Source of the DNA: Bog-473 sp963782415
GTDB lineage: Bacteria > Actinomycetota > Acidimicrobiia > Acidimicrobiales > RAAP-2
DNA length: 64,000 bases
NCBI GenBank assembly: GCA_963782415.1
Contig: CAWAJT010000008.1
Span: 558,001 to 622,000, forward strand
Direction of reading: 5' to 3'
The notes beneath the pieces were generated by a model that saw only the letters and a program-made list of their open reading frames with translations, did no database searches and was not told where the DNA came from. Made by a program: the position numbers and the translations under genes. This document shows, piece after piece, positions 8,396 to 16,269 of the stretch. Positions within the stretch are counted from its first letter, which is position 1; every line of letters begins with the position of its first letter.

Positions 8396-9400
8396 ATGGT
8401 ACAGTTGAATCGAATGATCGATTCCAGGTTCCAAGTGCTCGCCATCGACGGCGGCGGCGTCCGGGGTATCTTCGCGGCCGCCCTGCTTGCTGGCCTGGAG
8501 GAGGACCTTGGCAGGCCGGTCGTCGGGATGTTCGACCTCGTGGTCGGCACCTCCACCGGCGGCATCGTTGCCCTCGGCCTTGGCCTCGGCCTCTCCCCGG
8601 CAGAAATCGTCGACTTCTACGTCACCCAAAAGGACGCGATCTTCCGCAACCGGGCCGGGTGGCGCAAGGTGCGCCAGTTCTTTGTGGCCAAGTACCGGCC
8701 CGCTCCTCTGGAAGCAGCGCTCCGGGGCGTGTTCGGCGAGGCCCTCCTCGGCGAGAGCCGGGTCCCCCTGGTCATCCCCTCGTACAACCTCGGCGAGAAC
8801 GACGTTTACCTCTTGAAGACGCCACATCACGAGCGCCTCCGTCGTGATCACAAGATCCCGATGTGGCAGGCGGCGATGGCCACGACGGCCGCGCCGACCT
8901 TCTTCCCGGCGTTCCGTTTGCCCGGTAGCCACGTTCGACTCGTCGACGGCGGCGTGTGGGCGAACAACCCGGCGATGGTGGGTGTGACGGAGGCGGTCAG
9001 CATGTTCGGCCGCCCCCTTGACCAGATTCGGGTACTGAGCGTCGGGACCACGTCAAGTCAGCGGACGAGGCGATCCCGGCTGGACAATGCCGGACTCCTC
9101 CGGTGGGTCCGGAGCCCCAACGTCGTCGAGGTGCTCCTCAACGGCCAGAGCACCGGGGCATTCACGCAGGTCCAACACCTCGTCGGCCTCGACCATGCTC
9201 GCCGACTCAACCCGCCCGCTCCGGATGAGCTTGCTGCGCTCGACGCCTGTAATGCCGATGACCTCATCGCCAAGGCAGCCCACCACAGCCGCATCTTCTC
9301 TCCCGACTTCGACGCCGTGTTCGGTGCCCATGTTCCCGATCCATACGTGCCGTTCCACGGCCCCAATGCAAGGCGGGAAGCCCATGGTCTACCTCGCTAA
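8396..9400 (+). CDS. capV: CBASS effector: patatin-like phospholipase (CapV type)
   Basis: The 334-residue patatin protein has the oxyanion motif DGGGVRG near residue 20, the nucleophile elbow GTSTGG near residue 52, and the DGGVWANNP motif carrying the catalytic Asp of the Ser-Asp dyad. CapV enzymes are activated by the cyclic nucleotide made by the neighbouring CD-NTase and destroy membrane phospholipids, killing the infected cell. ATG 8414 (MIDSRFQV) is an equally likely start, since homologues usually begin close to this motif; ATG 8396 has a GGGGTGG upstream. The stop overlaps the CD-NTase gene, so the two are translationally coupled. Confidence 0.85.
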   Translation: MVQLNRMIDSRFQVLAIDGGGVRGIFAAALLAGLEEDLGRPVVGMFDLVVGTSTGGIVALGLGLGLSPAEIVDFYVTQKDAIFRNRAGWRKVRQFFVAKYRPAPLEAALRGVFGEALLGESRVPLVIPSYNLGENDVYLLKTPHHERLRRDHKIPMWQAAMATTAAPTFFPAFRLPGSHVRLVDGGVWANNPAMVGVTEAVSMFGRPLDQIRVLSVGTTSSQRTRRSRLDNAGLLRWVRSPNVVEVLLNGQSTGAFTQVQHLVGLDHARRLNPPAPDELAALDACNADDLIAKAAHHSRIFSPDFDAVFGAHVPDPYVPFHGPNARREAHGLPR

Positions 9401-10562
9401 CCGCACGAACGAACTGGATGAGTTGCTCGGCATCTCGATCGCCGACTTCGACATTCCCGGCGCTGTCTTCCTCAAGGCCGTTGCCCGGTACGAGGATCTC
9501 GGCGCCTGGCTCTCGAACTATTGGGACGACTCGCCCACGGACGGCATCATCTACCCGCAGGGGGCGATGAGGCTCGGCACCGTCGTCCAGCCGGTCGACC
9601 CGCGAGACGACTATGACCTGGACCTCGTCTGCCGTCGGGACATCGCCAAGGTCTCGACGACGCAGGCGGCGTTGAAGGCGGACTGCGGCGCTGGGATCCT
9701 CGGCTACGTGCGCTCCAACCCGGACGGATCTCCGGCACTCAAAGAGGGTGGGCGCTGCTGGACGCTCGACTACCCCCACGAGCCCTTTCACATGGACGTG
9801 TTGCCGGCCATCCCGAACACCGACGTGGGCGGCAACGCCATCTGGCTGACAGACAAGGACCTTCACCTCTGGCAGCCGGGAAACCCAATCGACTATGCCG
9901 ACTGGTTTTACTCCGTCATGGCGCAGGCGTTCTTCGAGGAACAGGGCCGGGTGGCCAAGCGGATGGATATCGCCGACGTTCCGGCGTGGCAGGTGCGCAC
10001 CGCCCTGCAGCGCACCGTTCAGGCCCTGAAGCGGCACCGCGACATGCACTTCGCCAAGTCGCCAAAGGACAAGCCCGCCTCCATCATCATCACCACGCTC
10101 GCTGCCCACGCTTACGCCGGGGGTGACTCCCTCTACGAGGTGCTTGCCGACGTCACGGCCAAGATGCCGGGTCTGGTCGAGGTCCGGAACGGCAACTACT
10201 GGGTCGCCAACCCCGTCCACCCAGAGGAGAACTTCGCCGACCGTTGGCGCCGTCACCCGGGCCGGGACCGGGCCTTCTTCGAGTGGATGGAGCAGGTTCG
10301 GGCCGACGTCACTGGCTACGGCGCCGACATGGGCTCGGGCCTCGACCGCGTGCTCCAGAAGATCGCCGCGACGTTCGGCGAGCGCTCTGCCCTCCGTGCC
10401 GGAGAGCATCTCGGGACCACCAGGGCGCGAGCGCGGGAAGCGAGCGGCCTCAGCATGGCCGCCGGCACCGGCGTGCTTGCCGCCGCTCCTGCCGTGCGCC
10501 CGAACAGGCCGGTGCCGCAGCACACGTACCACGGCTCGCTACCGGAGCGCCGTGGCCAATAG
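9384..10562 (+). CDS. CBASS CD-NTase (cyclic oligonucleotide synthase)
   Basis: This nucleotidyltransferase of 392 residues contains IYPQGAMRLGTVVQP followed by DDYDLDLVC, and later FHMDVLPAIPN. These correspond to the helix motif and the three metal-binding acidic residues of CD-NTases, which join NTPs into cyclic di- or trinucleotides on phage infection. The usual GS of the helix motif is GA here; Gly is kept but the Ser is replaced. ATG 9384 is chosen because GGCGGGAAG lies just upstream and homologues begin near MVYLANRTNELDELL. The gene overlaps capV by 17 bases at its start and the E2 gene by 11 at its end. The product nucleotide cannot be predicted. Confidence 0.85.
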   Translation: MVYLANRTNELDELLGISIADFDIPGAVFLKAVARYEDLGAWLSNYWDDSPTDGIIYPQGAMRLGTVVQPVDPRDDYDLDLVCRRDIAKVSTTQAALKADCGAGILGYVRSNPDGSPALKEGGRCWTLDYPHEPFHMDVLPAIPNTDVGGNAIWLTDKDLHLWQPGNPIDYADWFYSVMAQAFFEEQGRVAKRMDIADVPAWQVRTALQRTVQALKRHRDMHFAKSPKDKPASIIITTLAAHAYAGGDSLYEVLADVTAKMPGLVEVRNGNYWVANPVHPEENFADRWRRHPGRDRAFFEWMEQVRADVTGYGADMGSGLDRVLQKIAATFGERSALRAGEHLGTTRARAREASGLSMAAGTGVLAAAPAVRPNRPVPQHTYHGSLPERRGQ

Positions 10563-11001
10563 CTTGGTGCGGCAGGCGTTCGCGCTGCACGGCGCGTTTC
10601 CCAAGGCCAAGACCAAGCTCACGACGACACGGTTCACGTGGGTGAGCACGCTCCAACCGACGGAACTCAGTCGCGTGTATACCGTCCGCATCGTGCTCCA
10701 TGCGGGACGGTATCCCAACGTCCGCGTGATCAACCCGGTGCTCGAATCGCGGCCAGGCGAAACGATCCCACATCTCTTTGGTGACGGCTCTCTCTGTCTC
10801 CACCTCGAAGACGAGTGGAACTCCTCGATGTTGATGGTCGATTCCACCGTGCCTTGGACATCTGAGTGGCTTTTCAACTATGAGATCTGGATGGGAACGG
10901 GCACGTGGTACGGGGGCGGCGAGTGGCCCCCTCGCCGAGATGTCGCCGAGCACGATGATGTCGTCGAAGCGGCGCCGTCCACCGCAACCGACGAAATCTG
11001 A
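10552..11001 (+). CDS. Prokaryotic E2-like conjugating protein of type II-short CBASS
   Basis: The 149-residue protein has the bacterial E2 fold signature: a central strand pair (YTVRIVLHAGRYPNVRVINP), the segment PHLFGDGSLCLHL with the likely catalytic Cys, and the tail PWTSEWLFNYEIWMGTGTWY, where the WL-YE-W pattern is typical. CBASS operons with E2 alone, without E1 or JAB protease, are called type II-short; there the E2 attaches or primes the CD-NTase, raising its activity. The start is GTG 10552, overlapping the CD-NTase stop. No E1- or JAB-like gene is present nearby. Confidence 0.8.
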   Translation: MANSLVRQAFALHGAFPKAKTKLTTTRFTWVSTLQPTELSRVYTVRIVLHAGRYPNVRVINPVLESRPGETIPHLFGDGSLCLHLEDEWNSSMLMVDSTVPWTSEWLFNYEIWMGTGTWYGGGEWPPRRDVAEHDDVVEAAPSTATDEI

Positions 11002-11017
11002 GCGAAGATGGAGACAC

Positions 11018-11479
11018 ATGATTGATGAGGCGCGGCCTGATCCAGAGATCGCCAACCTGGGTGCCATTCTTCGTTCCCGGCGACGGGAGAAGCACCTCAG
11101 CCTCCGGGACCTCTCGGATCTGATCGGCGTTCCACCCAACACGCTGTCCCGGGTCGAACGCGGCGACGTACCCGATTTGAAGAACTTCCGTCGCATCGTG
11201 GAGTGGCTCGAACTGCCGGCGGAGCGTTTCCTTGAAGGAGCCGGAGAGGCGTCGACCCCCCAAATCATCGCCCGACATCTGCGTGCCGATCGTCGCCTCC
11301 CAGCCGAAGCAGCCCGGCAGATCATGGAAATGGTCGAGGATATGTACCACCGCCTTGTCGGCGAGCAGCCGACGTTGTCGCTCCACCTGCGGTCGGCAAA
11401 GACGTTCACACCCGGAGCAAGCACCCTGCTGGCAGACATCCTGAGCGAGATGCAGTCCAACCTGCAGGCCGGTTCGTGA
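11018..11479 (+). CDS. capH: XRE-family transcriptional regulator, CapH-like
   Basis: The 153-residue protein has an N-terminal helix-turn-helix (LGAILRSRRREKHLSLRDLS, DLIGVPPNTLSRVERGDVPD) and a helical C-terminal part. It begins 16 bases after the E2 gene and is followed after 6 bases by an ImmA/IrrE-type protease. CBASS operons are often controlled by such a pair, CapH (repressor) and CapP (protease that cleaves CapH in response to DNA damage). Here the pair sits at the 3' end of the operon rather than upstream, so it could control its own operon through a shared transcript. The CapH identity rests on context; generic XRE regulator is the fallback. Confidence 0.7.
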   Translation: MIDEARPDPEIANLGAILRSRRREKHLSLRDLSDLIGVPPNTLSRVERGDVPDLKNFRRIVEWLELPAERFLEGAGEASTPQIIARHLRADRRLPAEAARQIMEMVEDMYHRLVGEQPTLSLHLRSAKTFTPGASTLLADILSEMQSNLQAGS

Positions 11480-11485
11480 GTCGCT

Positions 11486-12034
11486 GTGCGCAGGGGATTC
11501 AAGGCAGAGGCCGAACGTCAATCGGAGAAGGCCCGCACCGAGATGGGCAAGCGCCCCTCCGACCATGTCGATGCGCTCGACTTTGCGACCCACGTCAAGG
11601 CCGAGGTCCGGCGTGCGGATGAACTGACAAGCCCTGAGAAGTTAGAGACCCTGGAAGAACTCCAGCCCGGTGCGTTCTCTGCCTGCACCTTCACCGTCGG
11701 CGAGAAGCACATCATCGTCTACAACCCGTTTTCTTCACCTGGCAGGACTCAGAGCGACGTTGCTCATGAGGTCGCACACATCATGTTGAAACATGAGATG
11801 AAGACGGTCGAGATGATCGCGGGACTCACTTTCTTCACATGTGATCCCGAAGAGGAACAGGAGGCGAATTGGCTTGCCGGGTGCTTGCTCTTGCCCCGCC
11901 GGCTGCTCTATCTAGCCGCGCGGCGTGGGATGCGCGCACCTGAAATCGCCGAGCAGTTCACCGTGAGCGAACAGATGGCTGCTTTTCGCTTGCGGACGAC
12001 TGGTGTTCTCCGTCAGCTTGGAGCATCCGGATAG
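11486..12034 (+). CDS. capP: ImmA/IrrE-family zinc metallopeptidase, CapP-like
   Basis: The 182-residue protein starts with GTG 11486. It contains the zinc motif HEVAH at about residue 96 and the downstream acidic stretch EEEQEANWLAGCLLLP, where the Glu acts as third ligand and the ANWLAG(C)LLLP pattern is typical of ImmA proteases that cleave XRE repressors. It would be the partner of the preceding CapH-like protein and release CBASS expression on a damage signal. A Cys that would switch the zinc site, as reported for one CapP, cannot be assigned by eye. It is convergent with the integrase gene. Confidence 0.75.
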   Translation: MRRGFKAEAERQSEKARTEMGKRPSDHVDALDFATHVKAEVRRADELTSPEKLETLEELQPGAFSACTFTVGEKHIIVYNPFSSPGRTQSDVAHEVAHIMLKHEMKTVEMIAGLTFFTCDPEEEQEANWLAGCLLLPRRLLYLAARRGMRAPEIAEQFTVSEQMAAFRLRTTGVLRQLGASG

Positions 12035-12139
12035 GCGGAGCAACCTGAGAATTACTCGTGGAGACGGCAGATCGGTCGAAAATCTGGATCATGCCGAACC
12101 CGCGCTGTGCTTCTTAAGACCACGTTCAATTTCTCGGAC

Positions 12140-13255
12140 TCAGGCATTTTCCAATGAGCGGGCCGCTGCGGAATCTTGCGCTTCCAAGAGATGCCGATAC
12201 CGATTGACCATCTCCACGGTCCGCCAGCCATGCCGGTCCATGACCTCTCCCACGCTGGCGCCGCTCTTGAGCAATGTGGTTGCGGAATGGTGCCGCAGAT
12301 CATGCAACCTCATTCGAGTCACCCCCGCTTTAGCGCACGCTCGAACAAAGGTTCGCGTGACCGTGTACGGGTTGTACGGACGCTGGCCAGCCGGGTCGGC
12401 CGAAAATATGTACGAACACGACTCCACCCTGGCACCGCATTTCTTGGCGCGTTCGTCCGATCGTCTCCTCTGGGCCTTCAGAAGTTTCACCGTCTTCGGA
12501 CCGATGGCGATGCGACGGATATCACCCGTCTTCGTACCCTTGACCTGGATTCCGCCCGGAATGGCGGCGACCGACCTTCGAATCAACAGGTTTCCTTGTT
12601 TGAAGTCGACGTCTTCCCAACGCAATCCAGCAACTTCCCCCCGACGACACCCGGTCCAGGCGATGACCGCAACGAGAGTGCCCCAATCAGCATCGGTGGC
12701 GAGCAGGTAATCGATAACAGTGCGCACGTCGTCGGAGGACGGCGGTTCCATTTCTCTGGCCCCGAGCGGTGGAAGCTCGACGCCGTCGGTCGCGATGATC
12801 GAGACGTATCCACGGCGGTGAGCCCAGGCCAGCGATTGGCGAAGCGCCCAGTGAATCTTCCGGATGGACGATCCCGACTGCCCTTCAGTCACCAGCGCGC
12901 TGTATAGGTCTTCGATGTAGTGGGGCCGCAATCGGGACACGCGCATCGACCCGATCGCCGGCTCGACATGCTTGATTGCCACTCGATATCGGTCGGTTGT
13001 AGCGGGGGAGAGCTGCGCCTTCCTCGAGTTCAGCCATTTGCTCAACGTCTGCGAAACGGTGATCGACTCAGCTGGCGACGAAACGTCCTTTTCTTTGGCG
13101 ACCTGGGTGACGAATGCCGCGAGAGCGATGCCCGCTTCCTTTTTCGTTCCGTGGAAGGTCGACGACGTGTATCGCTTTCGTCCGTTGCTGTCTGTTCCTG
13201 CGAAAGCGTGCAGTCGCCAGGTCGACGGTCCTCGCTGCTGCATGTGTCCCGGCAT
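12140..13255 (-). CDS. Tyrosine recombinase (phage-type integrase)
   Basis: The 371-residue protein has an N-terminal arm-binding region (STFHGTKKEAGIALAAFV), a SAM-like core-binding domain (residues about 65-150), and a catalytic domain with the conserved residues in order: Arg in AWTGCRRGEVAGLRW, Lys in VKGTKTGDIRR, HxxR in LHDLRHHSATTLL, H/W in DRHGWRTVEMV, and the nucleophilic Tyr in NRYRHLLE. It appears intact. It lies directly next to the 3' end of a tRNA-Arg gene, the usual position for an integrase of a tRNA-targeted island, and points away from it. It probably moved the island to its left (CBASS, AbiE). The other attachment site was not found in the window. Confidence 0.9.
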   Translation of the reverse strand: MPGHMQQRGPSTWRLHAFAGTDSNGRKRYTSSTFHGTKKEAGIALAAFVTQVAKEKDVSSPAESITVSQTLSKWLNSRKAQLSPATTDRYRVAIKHVEPAIGSMRVSRLRPHYIEDLYSALVTEGQSGSSIRKIHWALRQSLAWAHRRGYVSIIATDGVELPPLGAREMEPPSSDDVRTVIDYLLATDADWGTLVAVIAWTGCRRGEVAGLRWEDVDFKQGNLLIRRSVAAIPGGIQVKGTKTGDIRRIAIGPKTVKLLKAQRRRSDERAKKCGARVESCSYIFSADPAGQRPYNPYTVTRTFVRACAKAGVTRMRLHDLRHHSATTLLKSGASVGEVMDRHGWRTVEMVNRYRHLLEAQDSAAARSLENA

Positions 13256-13374
13256 GGCTGCTCCTTGGACCCAAGGATACCGACGGGGAGATGCGGATTG
13301 CCAACTTGGATTGCCAAAGCCGCATCGCCTTAGCGCACCCGTTCCCGAAAGGGGCTATGAACAGGGTAAATTGA

Positions 13375-13449
13375 TGGCGCCCCCGGCAGGACTCGAACCT
13401 GCGCCACCGGCTCCGGAGGCCGGTGCTCTATCCGCTGAGCTACGGGGGC
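13375..13449 (-). tRNA. tRNA-Arg (anticodon CCG)
   Basis: Minus-strand cloverleaf: acceptor arms GCCCCCG and CGGGGGC pair (7 bp), the anticodon loop is CTCCGGA with anticodon CCG, the T arm is GCAGG-TTCGAGT-CCTGC, the discriminator is G, and CCA (13375-13377) is encoded. The 3' end faces the integrase gene, which makes it the likely attachment site of the defence island. Confidence 0.95.
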
Positions 13450-13529
13450 GGGACATGGAACAGCAGCGGAATCGTACTCGTCACGCAGGCGCCACCGTCC
13501 CGCCCTCATGAAGCGAATGAACGCTGCCG

Positions 13530-13535
13530 TATGGT
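13530..13535 (+). promoter_or_regulatory. TATGGT box for a leaderless lysA transcript
   Basis: TATGGT fits the actinobacterial -10 pattern TANNNT and ends 8 bases before the ATG at 13544, the spacing expected when transcription begins at or next to the start codon. No ribosome site is visible. Confidence 0.4.
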
Positions 13536-13543
13536 GCACGTCC

Positions 13544-14851
13544 ATGGTGATCGACCACGACGTCGCGACGGCACCCCTGGAGCGCCACCTGCTTCCACGG
13601 AGTGCGGCGGTCGACGGCAAGGGCCATCTCCACATCGCCGGTATCGACTTGCTTGATCTCGTCGAGGAATTCGGATCGCCCCTCTTCGTCTACGACGAGG
13701 ATCATCTGCGCCAGGCTTGCCGCGACGCCGTTGCGGCGTGGGGCGACGGCGTAGCCTACGCAACCAAGGCTTTCCTGTGTCGTGCCATGGCCCGCCTCGC
13801 CCACGAAGAGGGCATGCACCTCGACGTGGCCTCCGGGGGCGAGCTCCACGTCGCGCTGTCCGCCGGCGTCCCGGCGGATCGACTGGTGCTTCACGGAAAT
13901 AACAAGTCGCTCGAGGAGCTGGCGACGGCACTCGAGCAGGGCGTGGGCCGGATTGTGGTCGATTCATTCGACGAGATCGCCCGGCTCGGTCGTTTGCTGG
14001 AGGCCGCCCGATCGGGACCGGGCAGGCCGAAGGTCCTCGTTCGGGTCACCCCCGGTGTCGAAGCGCACACCCACGAGTTCGTACGCACCGGTCAAGAAGA
14101 TTCGAAGTTCGGATTCTCGGTTTCGTCTGGTGCCGCGGCTGAGGCCGTCGCGGCGCTGGAGCTCATGCCCGGTGTCGAGCTGGTCGGCGTCCACGCGCAC
14201 ATTGGCAGCCAGGTGTTCGAGGCGTCGTCCTTCGAGCGGGCGGCAGAGGTGCTCGGAGATTTTTTCGCTCCGCTGCAGCTGCCCGAGCTCGTGGTCGGGG
14301 GCGGCCTCGGCGTCCCGTACGTGAACGGCGAGACGGCCCCAACGCAAGGTGCCTGGGCCGAAGCAACGCTGCGTGCGTGTGCGCGAGCGGGTGTCGACCC
14401 AGCCACGCGAATTTCGGCCGAACCGGGACGTTCCATCGTGGCGACGGCCGGCATCACGTTGTACACGGTCGGCACGATCAAGCATCTCCCCGGAATACGC
14501 ACCTACGTCAGTGTCGACGGAGGCATGAGCGACAACCCCCGCCCAGTCCTTTACGGCAGCGGCTACGAGGCCTTTCTCCCACGTGCGGTGGAGGCGAGAC
14601 GCCCGCGACCCGTACGCGTCGTGGGCAAGCACTGCGAAAGCGGCGACCTCGTCGTGCCGGATGCCTTCGTGCCGGAGGACCTCGAGGTGGGGGACGTCCT
14701 CGCCACGCCTGTCACGGGTGCCTACGGCTATGCAATGGCCTCGAACTACAACAAGGTGCCGCGCCCGGCTGTGGTGTTCGTGGCCACCGGGATCGCCCGC
14801 GTGGCCATCCGGCGCGAGACGTTCGGGGACCTCACGCAGCTGGAGGCGTAG
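13544..14851 (+). CDS. lysA: Diaminopimelate decarboxylase
   Basis: Catalyses the PLP-dependent decarboxylation of meso-diaminopimelate to L-lysine, the last step of lysine synthesis. The alanine-racemase-like barrel begins with FVYDEDHLR and carries the PLP lysine in VAYATKAFLC. Further conserved segments are SGGELHVAL, GVEAHTHEF, GVHAHIGSQ, AEPGRSIV, and the C-terminal CESGDLVV with the catalytic Cys, plus GAYGYAMASNYN. The ATG at 13544 (435 residues) is chosen over ATG 13508 because a TATGGT box lies 8 bases upstream and homologues have short N-termini. The threonine genes follow. Confidence 0.9.
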   Translation: MVIDHDVATAPLERHLLPRSAAVDGKGHLHIAGIDLLDLVEEFGSPLFVYDEDHLRQACRDAVAAWGDGVAYATKAFLCRAMARLAHEEGMHLDVASGGELHVALSAGVPADRLVLHGNNKSLEELATALEQGVGRIVVDSFDEIARLGRLLEAARSGPGRPKVLVRVTPGVEAHTHEFVRTGQEDSKFGFSVSSGAAAEAVAALELMPGVELVGVHAHIGSQVFEASSFERAAEVLGDFFAPLQLPELVVGGGLGVPYVNGETAPTQGAWAEATLRACARAGVDPATRISAEPGRSIVATAGITLYTVGTIKHLPGIRTYVSVDGGMSDNPRPVLYGSGYEAFLPRAVEARRPRPVRVVGKHCESGDLVVPDAFVPEDLEVGDVLATPVTGAYGYAMASNYNKVPRPAVVFVATGIARVAIRRETFGDLTQLEA

Positions 14852-14910
14852 GGGCGCGAGGGTGGCGGTGCCGTGGGCGTTGCATGGGCAGTCAGTGTGG
14901 CGGCAGCTTG

Positions 14911-14916
14911 TACCGT
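14911..14916 (+). promoter_or_regulatory. TACCGT box before hom
   Basis: TACCGT followed after six bases by the GTG at 14923. It matches the TANNNT arrangement seen at several genes in this window and suggests a leaderless transcript. Confidence 0.35.
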
Positions 14917-14922
14917 TTGGAG

Positions 14923-16269
14923 GTGACTCCCGAACAGGCCGGTGCCATTCCGCACGCCCATCAGGCGCCGACCGTCCGCGTTGGCTTGCTGGGATGCGGC
15001 AACGTCGGGGGCGCCCTCGCCGAAATCCTGCTCACCCGCTCTGACGATGTTGCCGCCCGCACGGGCATCCGCCTGGAGCTCGTCGGGATCGCCGTGGCCA
15101 ACCCTGATCGCCCCCGCCCAGCCGCCATCAGGCCCGAGTTGATCGGTTCTGACGCGGCAGCCCTGGTCGAGCGGGCCGACGTGGATGTCGTGGTGGAGGT
15201 GATCGGAGGGCTCCACCCCGCACACGAACTCATTGAGGCAGCCCTGCGCAGCGGCAAGCCGGTCGTCACCGCCAACAAGGCGCTCCTGGCGACGGCGGGC
15301 GCCGAGCTCGCAGAGGTCGCGGCCTCGGCGGGGGTGGATCTCCTCTACGAGGCAGCCGTGGCGGGTGCCATTCCGGTGATCCGACCTCTGCGCGAGTCGC
15401 TGGCGGGTGAGCAGATCGTTCGGGTCATGGGGATTGTCAACGGAACCACGAATTACATCCTCACCCGCATGGAGGAAGAGGGAGCCAGTTACGACGACGT
15501 CTTGCGGGAGGCGCAGGACCTGGGGTTGGCCGAACGCGACCCGACGGCCGATGTCGAAGGTCACGATGCTGCGGCGAAGGCAGCCATCCTCGCCGCCCTC
15601 GCCTTCGGCGGCGATGTCGTCGATGCGGACGTGCACCGGGAGGGCATACGCGACCTCGGTGCGGCCGATGTCGCCTACGCCAAGCGGCTCGGCTACTCCG
15701 TCAAGCTGCTCGCCATCGCCGAGCTCATTGACGGCGGACCTGAGGTCTCCGTGCGCGTGCACCCGGCCATGATTCCGAGAACGCACCCGTTGGCTTCTGT
15801 GCGTGGTGCGTTCAACGCAGTCTTCGTCGAGGGCGCAGTGAGCGGTGAACTCATGCTCTACGGTCGCGGCGCGGGAGGCGGACCGACCGCGAGCGCCATG
15901 CTCGGGGATCTGGTCGACGCGTCGCGCAACCTGCTGGCTGGTGCGCCGGCACCGGCACCAAAGCGGACCAGCACGACGGTCTTCGCGCAGAGCGACCTGC
16001 ACTCGGCCTTCTACTTGAGCATGGACGTGGCTGACCGCCCTGGCGTCCTGGCGGCCGTCGCCAAGATCTTCGGGGACCACGACGTCTCCATCCGCTCCAT
16101 GGAGCAGGTAGGGCTGGCAGAGGAGGCACGGCTGATCTTCTTGACCCACGTGGCCCGGGAGGGCGACCTGCTGGCCACCATTGACGAGCTGCGCCGCCAC
16201 CAGGCGGTGGACCGCGTGAGCGGTGTGCTCCGGGTTATCGGCGAGCACGACGAGGAGAGTGGGTCGTGA
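14923..16269 (+). CDS. hom: Homoserine dehydrogenase with C-terminal ACT domain
   Basis: Reduces aspartate semialdehyde to homoserine, the branch point to threonine and methionine. The Rossmann motif VGLLGCGNVGGALAEI is near residue 25. It is followed by KPVVTANKALLA, GIVNGTTNYIL and DPTADVEGHDAAAK, all diagnostic of Hom, and a C-terminal ACT domain begins near FYLSMDVADRPGVLAAV, the regulatory site for threonine. Starts at GTG 14923 (six bases after TACCGT) or ATG 14884 are both possible; the shorter is preferred. It overlaps thrC by four bases (GTGA). Confidence 0.9.
   Translation: MTPEQAGAIPHAHQAPTVRVGLLGCGNVGGALAEILLTRSDDVAARTGIRLELVGIAVANPDRPRPAAIRPELIGSDAAALVERADVDVVVEVIGGLHPAHELIEAALRSGKPVVTANKALLATAGAELAEVAASAGVDLLYEAAVAGAIPVIRPLRESLAGEQIVRVMGIVNGTTNYILTRMEEEGASYDDVLREAQDLGLAERDPTADVEGHDAAAKAAILAALAFGGDVVDADVHREGIRDLGAADVAYAKRLGYSVKLLAIAELIDGGPEVSVRVHPAMIPRTHPLASVRGAFNAVFVEGAVSGELMLYGRGAGGGPTASAMLGDLVDASRNLLAGAPAPAPKRTSTTVFAQSDLHSAFYLSMDVADRPGVLAAVAKIFGDHDVSIRSMEQVGLAEEARLIFLTHVAREGDLLATIDELRRHQAVDRVSGVLRVIGEHDEESGS

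Noticed and set aside
12140..13449. Left attachment site (copy of the tRNA-Arg 3' end) within the window
   Set aside because: No second copy of the tRNA 3' end was found by eye between 1 and 13.3 kb, so island borders are not assigned.
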